Shown: one piece after another, positions 1 through 5,443 of the stretch | How the letters are laid out: each line of letters opens with the position of its first letter | How positions within the stretch are numbered: the stretch's first letter is position 1 | Made by a program: the position numbers and the translations under genes | Source: Pseudomonadota bacterium | GTDB taxonomy: Bacteria; Pseudomonadota; Gammaproteobacteria; Burkholderiales; Gallionellaceae | DNA: 5,559 nt | NCBI GenBank assembly: GCA_021783525.1 | Contig: JAJXTT010000141.1 | Coordinates: 1-5,559, forward strand | Direction: 5' to 3' | Notes under the pieces: generated by a model | Seen by the model: only the letters and a program-made list of their open reading frames with translations | The model's database searches: none | Told to the model about the DNA's origin: nothing

Positions 1-60
1 ATTCCCTATTCGCAGGTCGTTCATGCTGCAGCGCAATGCTACAAGGGGCGGCACGGCTGA
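1..60 (+). CDS. Possible 3' end of an upstream plus-strand gene
   Basis: Frame 1 is open from the window edge and reads IPYSQVVHAAAQCYKGRHG before a TGA at 58-60. The codons and residues look plausible for a protein end, but 19 residues are too few to tell a real gene from a chance open frame. I recognise no family. No clean plus-strand terminator follows: the hairpin at 108-160 has its T-run on the other strand. Positions 61-104 hold nothing I can identify. Confidence 0.22.
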   Translation: MPYSQVVHAAAQCYKGRHG

Positions 61-104
61 TTCCGCGTGCGGTTGATCCGTACTGCTTAAGGAAGCGCAA
101 ATTC

Positions 105-160
105 AAAAAGGGCCAGCTTCGGTCTCGTTCCCTGACGGAACGATTGCGGGGCTGGCCCTT
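105..160 (-). terminator. Rho-independent terminator of the 45-residue protein gene (branched hairpin)
   Basis: A perfect 10-base stem pairs 108-117 (AAGGGCCAGC) with 151-160 (GCTGGCCCTT). The 33-base interior carries a second perfect 7-base stem, 125-131 with 137-143, closing a 5-base loop. Read on the minus strand, the outer stem runs straight into five T (109-105), the usual shape of an intrinsic terminator. It lies 33 bases after the stop codon of the minus-strand gene at 194-331. The long nested interior is unusual for a simple terminator. Confidence 0.6.
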
Positions 161-163
161 CAA

Positions 164-181
164 GGTCGTTCGCCAACGACC
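164..181. repeat. Perfect 7-base hairpin next to the terminator
   Basis: GGTCGTT (164-170) and AACGACC (175-181) are exact reverse complements around a CGCC tetraloop. The hairpin lies between the stop codon at 194-196 and the branched terminator at 105-160, so a minus-strand transcript would carry two hairpins in a row in its 3' end. It has no T-run of its own. It could stabilise the transcript end or belong to a small 3' RNA. Confidence 0.55.
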
Positions 182-193
182 GGACTTCGGCGA

Positions 194-331
194 TCAATGC
201 GTGGTGACAGGAGTGATCAGAGGCTGGGTATCCTGGCTATGCTTCTTCGCGTGTTTCGCCATCCTCTTTTCCTTTGGCGTGAGCAACGGTTTCTTTTTGA
301 CGTCTCTGCTGGAATGATGGGTCTTGGGCAT
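194..331 (-). CDS. Small highly basic protein (45 residues), unknown function
   Basis: The protein begins MPKTHHSSRDVKKKPLLTP and ends in PVTTH before a TGA. Ten Lys, three Arg and six His in 45 residues make it strongly basic. It has no membrane segment or signal peptide, and the middle is a charged, probably helical Lys/Glu/Arg/Ala stretch (KEKRMAKHAKKH). The start is well supported: AAGGAG (minus strand, 344-339) sits 7 bases before the ATG. Two hairpins and a T-run follow. I recognise no named family. It resembles the short Lys-rich hypothetical proteins annotated in many proteobacteria, and the charge suggests nucleic-acid or ribosome binding, but that is inference. The gene stands alone, divergent from the sqr region. 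A weak promoter match (CAGACA at 402-397, 17 bases, TAGCAT at 379-374) may drive it. Confidence 0.72.
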   Translation of the reverse strand: MPKTHHSSRDVKKKPLLTPKEKRMAKHAKKHSQDTQPLITPVTTH

Positions 332-395
332 GATTCGACTCCTTATCGTGGTTAAGGAAGAAACTGCGTTTTTATGCTACTCCAATGTTTTGGCG

Positions 396-424
396 TTGTC
401 TGGATAATGGTTGATTATTAGAAT
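396..424 (+). promoter_or_regulatory. Sigma70-type promoter candidate
   Basis: TTGTCT (396-401, 4 of 6 to TTGACA) and TAGAAT (419-424, 5 of 6 to TATAAT) are separated by exactly 17 bases in an AT-rich setting. Transcription would start near 431. It points toward sqr, but the start codon is about 290 bases away and a terminator at 540-578 lies between. It may therefore drive a short RNA, or sqr through an attenuated leader. The other strand of the same stretch has a weaker promoter match facing the 45-residue protein gene. Confidence 0.5.
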
Positions 425-430
425 ACGCTT

Positions 431-578
431 ATATTATGATGTTCTCCGCATCAGAAACATGGCATCAGCGCGGTGGGTCTGCGGACAGGTTTTTTGTTGG
501 TCATCCTCTGGATTAAAACAATCACGGTTGGGGCTATTGCCGGACGGTCAGGCTGTCCTGGCATCGGTCCGGGTTTTT
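431..578 (+). ncRNA. Candidate small RNA or attenuated sqr leader (about 148 nt)
   Basis: This is bounded by the promoter candidate at 396-424 and the terminator at 540-578. It contains no believable coding sequence. A possible internal stem pairs TCCGCA (445-450) with TGCGGA (480-485), and a run of six T follows at 490-495, which could be a weak terminator or an Hfq-type U-rich patch. I do not recognise a known RNA family. The other reading is a 5' leader of sqr in which the terminator is conditional. Confidence 0.38.
540..578 (+). terminator. Rho-independent terminator in the sqr upstream region
   Basis: CCGGAC (540-545) pairs exactly with GTCCGG (567-572). Inside, GTCAGG (547-552) pairs with CCTGGC (557-562) with one G-T wobble around a CTGT loop. 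Five T follow at 574-578. The outer and inner stems are separated by 1 base on the left and 4 on the right. The only upstream plus-strand transcript visible is one from the promoter candidate at 396-424, because no plus-strand gene ends here. Confidence 0.58.
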
Positions 579-597
579 CAGCGGCAGCAGTGAATGT

Positions 598-613
598 GAT
601 CCGGCGCCGGATC
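598..613. repeat. 16-base perfect palindrome
   Basis: GATCCGGCGCCGGATC is its own reverse complement. It lies 20 bases after the T-run of the upstream terminator and about 107 bases before the sqr start codon. No T-run follows, so it is not a second terminator. It could be a protein binding site. The function is unknown. Confidence 0.5.
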
Positions 614-667
614 GGGTGAGCAGCACGATTCCGGATTCCCCGGCCCAAACACAACATCATAAAGTCA

Positions 668-697
668 CAAATTCAAGATGCGGGTAGTTTGAATTTG
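668..697. promoter_or_regulatory. Inverted repeat before sqr, candidate operator or leader hairpin
   Basis: CAAATTCAA (668-676) and TTGAATTTG (689-697) are exact reverse complements separated by 12 bases, so the half-site centres are 21 bases apart, about two helical turns. That geometry suits a dimeric repressor or activator. It ends 11 bases before the AAGGAG of sqr, so in RNA it would be a hairpin directly before the ribosome binding site. Each arm contains ATTC or its complement GAAT. The ArsR-type sulfide sensor SqrR/BigR is reported, to my memory, to use ATTC-N8-GAAT, but here the gap is 16 bases, so this assignment is only a thought. Confidence 0.5.
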
Positions 698-719
698 GAG
701 CATTGCAGAAGGAGAGAAA

Positions 720-2177
720 ATGTCGCGAATCGTAATTTTGGGCGCGGGTATAGCCGGACATACCGCCGCCAGATACCTCAACAAATGGGTAGGGAAGGAA
801 CACGAGATCGTCGTGGTGTCGCCCAATGCGAAGTGGAACTGGATACCCTCAAATATCTGGGTGGGCGTGGGCCAGATGACGGAGAAGGACGTCACTTTTG
901 ACCTGGCCGGGCTGTACGCGAAAACCAATGTGGATTTCCGTCAGGCCAAGGCGCTGTCGATCCATCCGGAAGGCAATGCGGAAAACGCGAGGCCGTTTGT
1001 CACCGTCGAGTACACGCACCCGTCCAGGGCCGGGGTTGCGGAAGACATCGCTTACGATTTCCTGGTGAACGCCACCGGGCCGAAGCTGAACTTCGGCGCC
1101 ACCGAAGGCCTGGGTCCCGACCACGGCCACACCGTTTCCGTCTGCACGGTCGGCCATGCGCAGGAAGCCAACCATAAGCTGCAGGCCTGCATCGACGCGA
1201 TGCGCAAGGGCGAACGCAAGACCATCGTGATCGGCACGGGACACGGCATGTGCACCTGCCAGGGCGCCGCGTTCGAGTACATCTACAACGTGGACCATGT
1301 ATTGCGCGAGGCAGGCGTTCGCGACAAGGCGCGCATCGTCTGGCTCAGCAACGAATACGAACTGGGCGACTTCGGCATGGGCGGCGTGCATATCAAGCGC
1401 GGCGGATACATCACCAACGGCAAGACCTTCGCGGAATCGCTGATGGTCGAGCGCGGCATCGAATGGATCACCCGCGCGCACGTGAAGAAGGTCGAGGCCG
1501 GCAAGATCCATTATGAAACCCTGGACGGCACCTTCCATGAACTGGAATTCGACTTTTCCATGCTGATCCCGCCGTTTGCGGGTGTGGGGCTGAAGGCGTT
1601 CGACAAGGCAGGGGCCGATATCACCAGCCAGCTGTTCGCGCCCAATGGCTTCATGAAGGTGGACGCCGATTACACGCAGCGTCCGTTCATGGAGTGGAGC
1701 GCCAAGGATTGGCCCAGGACTTACCAGACGCCGTCGTATCGCAATATCTTCGCGGTGGGCATCGCGTTTGCGACGCCGCATTTGATCAGCAAGCCCATGC
1801 AGAGCGCCAACGGCACGCCGATCAACCCGACCGCGCCACGGACCGGGATGCCTTCCGCCGCCATGGCAAAAGCCGTCGCCATGAGTATCCGCGACATGTT
1901 GAACGGCGCCGAGAAGCCGACCCACACCGCCTCGATGGCCGAAATGGGCGCGGCATGCGTCGCATCCACAGGGTCGCACATCTTCAAGGGAACCGCGGCG
2001 GCCATGACCGTATTCCCGGTCGTGCCGGACTACGAGAAATATCCGGAGTTCGGCCGCGACATCGACCTGACCTTCGGCGAGATCGGCCTGGCAGGCCACT
2101 GGATGAAGTACCTGCTGCACCACGCCTTCATCTATCAAGCCAGGCTGCGTCCGGGCTGGTCTTTGATACCGGATTGA
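720..2177 (+). CDS. sqr: Sulfide:quinone oxidoreductase (FAD-dependent, membrane-associated)
   Basis: This flavoprotein of the disulfide reductase fold oxidises sulfide to polysulfide or sulfane sulfur and passes the electrons to membrane quinone. The N-terminus has the FAD-binding GAGIAG (residues 8-13). WNWIPSNIWVGVG (39-51) matches the SQR block usually written F-x-F-x-P-S-N-x-W-V-G-V-G. The three family cysteines appear present: C142 in SVCTVGHA, C180 in CQGAAFEY and C413 in AACVAS. The second FAD motif is NIFAVGIAFATP (342-353), with the SQR-typical lack of the usual Asp. It is followed by a T-P-R-T-G-M-P segment (371-377) like the family's PTGTPKTG block. The basic, aromatic C-terminus (459-480) fits monotopic membrane attachment. 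At 485 residues it is longer than the usual 430 or so. I do not assign an SQR type. AAGGAG at 709-714, 5 bases before the ATG, fixes the start. A 53-residue gene follows 28 bases downstream. Confidence 0.9.
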   Translation: MSRIVILGAGIAGHTAARYLNKWVGKEHEIVVVSPNAKWNWIPSNIWVGVGQMTEKDVTFDLAGLYAKTNVDFRQAKALSIHPEGNAENARPFVTVEYTHPSRAGVAEDIAYDFLVNATGPKLNFGATEGLGPDHGHTVSVCTVGHAQEANHKLQACIDAMRKGERKTIVIGTGHGMCTCQGAAFEYIYNVDHVLREAGVRDKARIVWLSNEYELGDFGMGGVHIKRGGYITNGKTFAESLMVERGIEWITRAHVKKVEAGKIHYETLDGTFHELEFDFSMLIPPFAGVGLKAFDKAGADITSQLFAPNGFMKVDADYTQRPFMEWSAKDWPRTYQTPSYRNIFAVGIAFATPHLISKPMQSANGTPINPTAPRTGMPSAAMAKAVAMSIRDMLNGAEKPTHTASMAEMGAACVASTGSHIFKGTAAAMTVFPVVPDYEKYPEFGRDIDLTFGEIGLAGHWMKYLLHHAFIYQARLRPGWSLIPD

Positions 2178-2205
2178 TCAACCAGACATTTACAAGGAGC
2201 CAAAC

Positions 2206-2367
2206 ATGGGCAACGTCACCAACAGAGAACCGTACCAACAGGCTTACTATCCGCCGGCGCCAACCGGGTTCACCCGCTTTATGCGGACGTGCCTGATCTG
2301 GCAGCTGTACCGGTTCGTGGCCATCAACATCAAGATGCTCAAGTTGATCGCCAAATCGCATCACTGA
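2206..2367 (+). CDS. Small SQR-linked protein (53 residues), possible membrane peptide
   Basis: The ATG at 2206 has AAGGAG at 2194-2199, 6 bases upstream, one of the best ribosome binding sites in the window. The frame ends in TGA at 2365-2367, 33 bases before the terminator. The N-terminal half is polar with a Tyr/Pro-rich patch (QQAYYPPAPTG, 11-21). Residues 22-50 mix aromatic, aliphatic and basic residues (CLIWQLYRFVAINIKMLKLI), typical of an amphipathic or membrane-lying helix with positive charges. It shares a transcript with sqr (28-base gap). I recognise no named family. The context suggests a helper or membrane partner of SQR, which is inference. It is too short for typical gene-calling cut-offs and could be missed. 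Confidence 0.75.
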   Translation: MGNVTNREPYQQAYYPPAPTGFTRFMRTCLIWQLYRFVAINIKMLKLIAKSHH

Positions 2368-2399
2368 AGTTTGGCGCGACATTTTGCAAGACTGTAAGG

Positions 2400-2425
2400 A
2401 AAAAGCCCGGCATGCCGGGCTTTTT
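2400..2425. terminator. Two-way Rho-independent terminator
   Basis: The 26 bases are a perfect palindrome: AAAAAGCCCGGCA and its exact reverse complement meet with no spacer, giving a GC-rich stem flanked by five A and five T. On the plus strand it ends the sqr operon (stop at 2367). On the minus strand it ends the exonuclease gene (stop at 2432) 6 bases on. Convergent genes sharing one such element are common. Confidence 0.93.
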
Positions 2426-2431
2426 CATTGG

Positions 2432-3064
2432 TCAATCGGGCCTTGCGTTGAGCCCCATGATGGGCAAGTCTTCGCGGCGCAGGTCGAGTGCCTCCAGCAC
2501 CTTGAGCGCCGCGTAGGCATCATTAGCGGCATAGAGCATCTGTTGCGGGGTGAGTCGAGGTTGCAACCAGTTGGAGGTCGTGGCCTTCTTCGACTTGGCA
2601 AAGCGCTGGTTGAAGACCAGCCCCACTGCGGTACGGACGCCGATCTCCTTCTGGTAGCCGTTCATGCGAAATACCGTATTCAGATCCACCACGCCGCCAA
2701 ACTTGATACCCAGTTTTGCAAAGATCTGCCCGCTATCCGATCTAAGGCCGAAGCCGACCTTGATGACCTGCTCCGATGCCAGCAATTCGACCAGGAACGG
2801 CAGCCCCTCCGCCCGATGAACCTGAAACAGGTAGGCCTTGTCGTGCAGCGCAAACTGCACAACATGCGGCCCTTCACTCACATCGCCCGTGACAAACGTC
2901 GGCCTGGATTCGGTATCGAAGCCGACGATGCCGGCTGCCTTGATCTCGGCAGTGGCGGCGGCGAACTCTTCGCTATTGGCCGGTACATGGATGCGTTCCA
3001 GCGCCAGGCCGGCAAACGGCTCCAGCAGGGCGATCTCGGGCTTGGTCGGGGCAGTTTTTTTCAT
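2432..3064 (-). CDS. RNase D-like 3'-5' exonuclease domain protein (DEDDy family)
   Basis: This 210-residue protein is a stand-alone 3'-5' exonuclease domain of the RNase D / WRN-exonuclease group, expected to trim RNA or DNA from the 3' end with two metal ions. All three Exo motifs are visible: FDTES (D50, E52), KVGFGLRSD (D110) and YAANDAY (Y178 and D182), the DEDDy set. It lacks the HRDC domains of full-length RNase D, so the substrate cannot be told. The ATG start gives MKKTAPTKPE, but the bases before it (GGTTCCCCC on the minus strand) are not a Shine-Dalgarno. Translation may be coupled to, or depend on, the patatin gene 59 bases upstream. The two-way terminator follows directly. Confidence 0.85.
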   Translation of the reverse strand: MKKTAPTKPEIALLEPFAGLALERIHVPANSEEFAAATAEIKAAGIVGFDTESRPTFVTGDVSEGPHVVQFALHDKAYLFQVHRAEGLPFLVELLASEQVIKVGFGLRSDSGQIFAKLGIKFGGVVDLNTVFRMNGYQKEIGVRTAVGLVFNQRFAKSKKATTSNWLQPRLTPQQMLYAANDAYAALKVLEALDLRREDLPIMGLNARPD

Positions 3065-3123
3065 GGGGGAACCGGAGGTTTCAATGAGGGGGCGATTCGG
3101 CGTTGCCCCCTGCCTGGGCTCTG

Positions 3124-4047
3124 CTAGGGCATTCCGGCTACATGGCGCGTCTCATTGAGTTTCGCCAGCCTGGACTTCAGCTCGGGCAGGATCGCCGCGA
3201 CGGCCTTCTCTCCCTCGAGCACGGCCTTGTTGCGGCCACTCACGTCGGTCGAAGGCAGGCCGTATGTGACGGGCCGGATGATGATGTCGGCGCTGGACCT
3301 TTCATAGCGATTGATGGTCTGGCCGAAGATGGAAAAGGTCTGCCACATGATGTCGGTGATCCCTGCCGTGCTTCTGTCCTGGGGACGGTCCGAGATGTCC
3401 ACGGCGATGACGAAATCGGCTCCCATTGAACGGGCTACGCTTGCCGGGACCGGCGCGACCAGCCCGCCGTCCACGTAATCCTGGCCGTTGATGGTGGTGG
3501 GCTCGAAGAACACCGGCACTGAAGACGAGGCGCGGACCGCCATGCCCGTGTTGCCTGAGCGGAATACCACCATATCACCGGTGCGCAAATTGGTGGCGAC
3601 GGCAGCAAAGGTCCTGCCGAGCTTTTCCATCGGCAGGCCATGGACGTTCCTGTTGATGTAATTCTCCAGCGCTTGCCCCTTGATGCAGCCCCTCTTGTTG
3701 GAGATCACCGTCTCCACAACGCATTGGTACATCCCCGAGCCGTCGAGTACCTGGTCTTCATTCATGTTCATGGACAGCTCCTGGATCTGGAAGCCGTTGA
3801 GTCCGGCCGCGTAGAGCGCGCCCACGACCGAGCCGGCACTGGTGCCCACGACGATGTCTGCGGAGATGCCCTGTGCCTCCAGCGCCTTGATCACGCCGAT
3901 GTGGGCAAAGCCGCGCGCCGCGCCGCCGCCCAATACGAGCGCGATCTTCGCGGGCGGCCGTTCCACGGGGGGCGGTGGCGTTACTTTGGGAGTGGCGCAA
4001 GCGGTGGTGACGAGCAGCAACAGGATCGCGAGTGCATTTGTCTTCAT
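3124..4047 (-). CDS. Patatin-like phospholipase family putative lipoprotein (RssA-like)
   Basis: A 307-residue Ser-Asp dyad hydrolase of the patatin family, expected to act on phospholipid or another acyl ester. The oxyanion-hole motif GGGAARG lies at 40-46, the nucleophile elbow GTSAG at 68-72 with S70, and the dyad DGG at 193-195 with D193. The N-terminus, MKTNALAILLLLVTTACAT, is a short basic-hydrophobic lipoprotein signal ending at C17. The +2 Ala predicts outer-membrane rather than inner-membrane retention. A Pro-rich linker (VTPPPPVERPPAK) joins it to the catalytic domain. I chose the ATG at 4047 over a TTG at 4104 because it puts the signal peptide at the true N-terminus. Neither start has a strong ribosome binding site. 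The physiological substrate is unknown. Confidence 0.88.
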   Translation of the reverse strand: MKTNALAILLLLVTTACATPKVTPPPPVERPPAKIALVLGGGAARGFAHIGVIKALEAQGISADIVVGTSAGSVVGALYAAGLNGFQIQELSMNMNEDQVLDGSGMYQCVVETVISNKRGCIKGQALENYINRNVHGLPMEKLGRTFAAVATNLRTGDMVVFRSGNTGMAVRASSSVPVFFEPTTINGQDYVDGGLVAPVPASVARSMGADFVIAVDISDRPQDRSTAGITDIMWQTFSIFGQTINRYERSSADIIIRPVTYGLPSTDVSGRNKAVLEGEKAVAAILPELKSRLAKLNETRHVAGMP

Positions 4048-4130
4048 GATTTCGGTTCGTGGGTTGGCATAGGGCAAAACAAGCGACGACACGGGTTCGA
4101 ACAAGTTACGTTATGTCCTGCAACTGCCTC

Positions 4131-4430
4131 TCAGTCCGGAAAGTATGCATGCCAGGCGTTTTCAGGGCCGGCGAGCAGGCTCAGTCCGTCACGCGAGGGC
4201 CTGGCGCACGGATCGGCGTCGACTGTCTTTGCCAATGCAATCGCGGCGGGCGGGAAGTATGCCTTGAGCTCGCAATGGAGGCGACCCTCCGATTCGTGCC
4301 GGACGAATATTGCCATCTGGCCCGAGTCGCCGGATCTTCCGTATGTCGACAGGAAAAGCGCTTCAAGCTGGGCCAATGCTTCACCGGCCAACATGGCATC
4401 ACCGAGGTTCTTTGTGAACCATGCGCTCAT
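4131..4430 (-). CDS. Conserved-looking hypothetical protein (99 residues) next to the ferredoxin reductase
   Basis: The protein starts MSAWFTKNLGDAML and ends WHAYFPD. It has no signal peptide or membrane segment. It looks like a small cytoplasmic alpha/beta protein: a helical N-terminus (10-27), two probable strands (MAIFVRHE at 39-46 and LHCELKAYF at 51-59), then a helix. Two cysteines (C53 and C75) do not form a metal motif. I do not recognise the family. It lies 64 bases after the ferredoxin reductase stop in the same direction, and 83 bases before the patatin gene. Codon use matches the neighbours, and the opposite-strand frames are lower quality. The start is preceded by GGCGG and eight A, a weak ribosome binding site partly inside a hairpin. 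Confidence 0.72.
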   Translation of the reverse strand: MSAWFTKNLGDAMLAGEALAQLEALFLSTYGRSGDSGQMAIFVRHESEGRLHCELKAYFPPAAIALAKTVDADPCARPSRDGLSLLAGPENAWHAYFPD

Positions 4431-4439
4431 CTTTTTTTT

Positions 4440-4467
4440 CCGCCGACTCGTGCATATCGGTCAGCGG
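4440..4467 (-). promoter_or_regulatory. Hairpin just before the 99-residue protein gene
   Basis: On the minus strand CCGCTGAC (4467-4460) pairs with GTCGGCGG (4447-4440) with one G-T wobble and a 12-base loop. Eight A and a G follow, then the ATG at 4430. The only Shine-Dalgarno-like bases (GGCGGA) lie in the right arm, so the stem could hide the ribosome binding site. It is not a terminator for this strand because A, not T, follows the stem. Confidence 0.4.
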
Positions 4468-4494
4468 CCTGTACTTGTGGGCTCATGGCGCAAG

Positions 4495-5349
4495 CTAGTA
4501 GAGCACTTCGAGCCAGCGGCCCTGCGAAGCCAGTTCGTTGCGCTTGGCCTGCCATGCCGATGAGCCGACGATACTGGCCATTGCATTGTCGATCATGCCG
4601 AGCATCTGCGTCATGCCGGCGATGTAGACGCGGCTGTCCGGACTGTTCACGATTTCCCAGACCTCGGCGGCGTTCTGCTCGATGGCCTGGTTCAAGGCGA
4701 TCGGCGCGTTAAAGGCGGGGCGCGGGCTCACGGCCTGGAAGGCCTTGAAAGTCGGCTGGTCGAAATATAGGCCAAGATCGCTGTTGGCATCATTCAGGTA
4801 AAGCATCTCCAGGCCGGTACGCGCGCCGTGGAACAGGCGCACTTTACCTTTCCAGCCGCCGTGCCGCTCATAGATCATCCGGATCAGCCCCCTGAACGGC
4901 GCGATGCCGGTGCCCATGCCGATCATCAGCAGGTTGGCTTCGGGATTGTTCGGTACGTCGAACGGGTAGCCGACCGGGCCGGAAAACTTGATGACGCTTC
5001 CCGGCTGCAGGTCGCACAGGTAGTGCGATGCGACCCCGCCGTACTCCTCGCCGCTGGCTTCATCTAGGTAGTAGCAGCGGCGCACGCAGATCTCGAACTG
5101 CGCTCCGGTATCGGACTGGTCCGTGTCGGCGATCGAATAGAGCCGCGCGTGATAGGGATTGCCGTATTGCCCGGGAGCCAGGACGCGGATGCAACTGCCC
5201 ACCTTGCTGTCGAAATAGGGATCGTCCGTCCTGAATACCATCTGCCTGACTTCTTCGCGCGACGTGTCCGGCGTGATGCGCTTCGAACTCAGGAGCCTTG
5301 CCGTATAGATCATCGAGTCGCCGGCACCGTCTGTCACTGGATTCAACAT
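4495..5349 (-). CDS. Plant-type ferredoxin--NADP(+) reductase
   Basis: A 284-residue FAD enzyme that moves electrons between NADPH and ferredoxin or flavodoxin in the cytoplasm. The motifs run in family order: RLYS FAD motif (69-72), ICVRRCYY (87-94), GVASHYLCDLQPG (105-117, like plant GVCSNFLCDLKPG), GPVG (124-127), the NADP-binding GMGTGIAPFRG (144-154), LFHGARTG (172-179), VYIAGMTQM (241-249), and the C-terminal aromatic Tyr284 that stacks on the flavin. The ATG at 5349 is preferred because AAAGGGGAAG precedes it by a few bases. An ATG at 5376 would add nine residues without a ribosome binding site. Two positions differ from the plant enzyme: Cys in CGL is Ala244, and the Glu two residues before the final Tyr is Leu- or Val-shifted (LEVLY). 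BoxA-type or other reductases of the same fold cannot be excluded. Confidence 0.88.
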   Translation of the reverse strand: MLNPVTDGAGDSMIYTARLLSSKRITPDTSREEVRQMVFRTDDPYFDSKVGSCIRVLAPGQYGNPYHARLYSIADTDQSDTGAQFEICVRRCYYLDEASGEEYGGVASHYLCDLQPGSVIKFSGPVGYPFDVPNNPEANLLMIGMGTGIAPFRGLIRMIYERHGGWKGKVRLFHGARTGLEMLYLNDANSDLGLYFDQPTFKAFQAVSPRPAFNAPIALNQAIEQNAAEVWEIVNSPDSRVYIAGMTQMLGMIDNAMASIVGSSAWQAKRNELASQGRWLEVLY

Positions 5350-5443
5350 TGCTTCCCCTTTCATGTGTATGAACATTGCTGGCCGGCATGCGCACGCTGT
5401 CAGGCACGCAGGAACGGATCGCCGGCGCGAATCCCGCCCCGGC

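Larger units (their letters stand above)
332..719. other. Structured intergenic region between the 45-residue protein gene and sqr
   Basis: No reading frame here has a ribosome binding site and plausible composition. The first 130 bases are AT-rich, the rest more GC-rich. It holds the ribosome binding site and possible promoter of the minus-strand gene (339-402), a plus-strand promoter candidate (396-424), a Rho-independent terminator (540-578), a 16-base palindrome (598-613) and an inverted repeat (668-697). A 26-codon frame from the ATG at 436 lacks a Shine-Dalgarno. I see no convincing sigma70 promoter between the terminator and sqr. Confidence 0.7.

Noticed and set aside
36..317. 93-codon plus-strand open frame
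   Set aside because: No ribosome binding site. It overlaps most of the well-supported minus-strand small gene at 194-331 and runs through its terminator hairpins, so it is a shadow.
411..593. 60-codon plus-strand open frame, TTG start
   Set aside because: The start overlaps the promoter candidate, there is no ribosome binding site, and it reads through the terminator hairpin.
451..660. 69-codon minus-strand open frame in the intergenic region
   Set aside because: No Shine-Dalgarno, odd Pro/Arg-rich composition, and it runs through the terminator at 540-578 and the palindrome at 598-613.
695..707. Possible sigma54 promoter (TGGAGCATTGCA) before sqr
   Set aside because: The GG and GC elements are 6 bases apart instead of the required 10.
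849..2138. 429-codon open frame antisense to sqr
   Set aside because: Long antisense frames are expected opposite GC-rich genes. The product is His/Arg/Gly-rich without motifs, while the sense strand has a full set of SQR motifs.
2384..3127. 247-codon plus-strand open frame
   Set aside because: It lies opposite the exonuclease gene, starts inside the two-way terminator region, and has no recognisable motif.
4088..4104. GGTTCGAAC-like stretch resembling a tRNA T-loop
   Set aside because: No acceptor stem, anticodon arm or CCA context around it; it is only an 8-base palindrome, GTTCGAAC.
3640..4563. 307-codon plus-strand open frame
   Set aside because: It spans the patatin and 99-residue genes in antisense, with no ribosome binding site or family signal.
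5350..5443. Possible terminator between the partial gene and the ferredoxin reductase
   Set aside because: Short GC-rich complementarities exist (GCCGG with CCGGC), but no stable stem is followed by a T-run on the minus strand.
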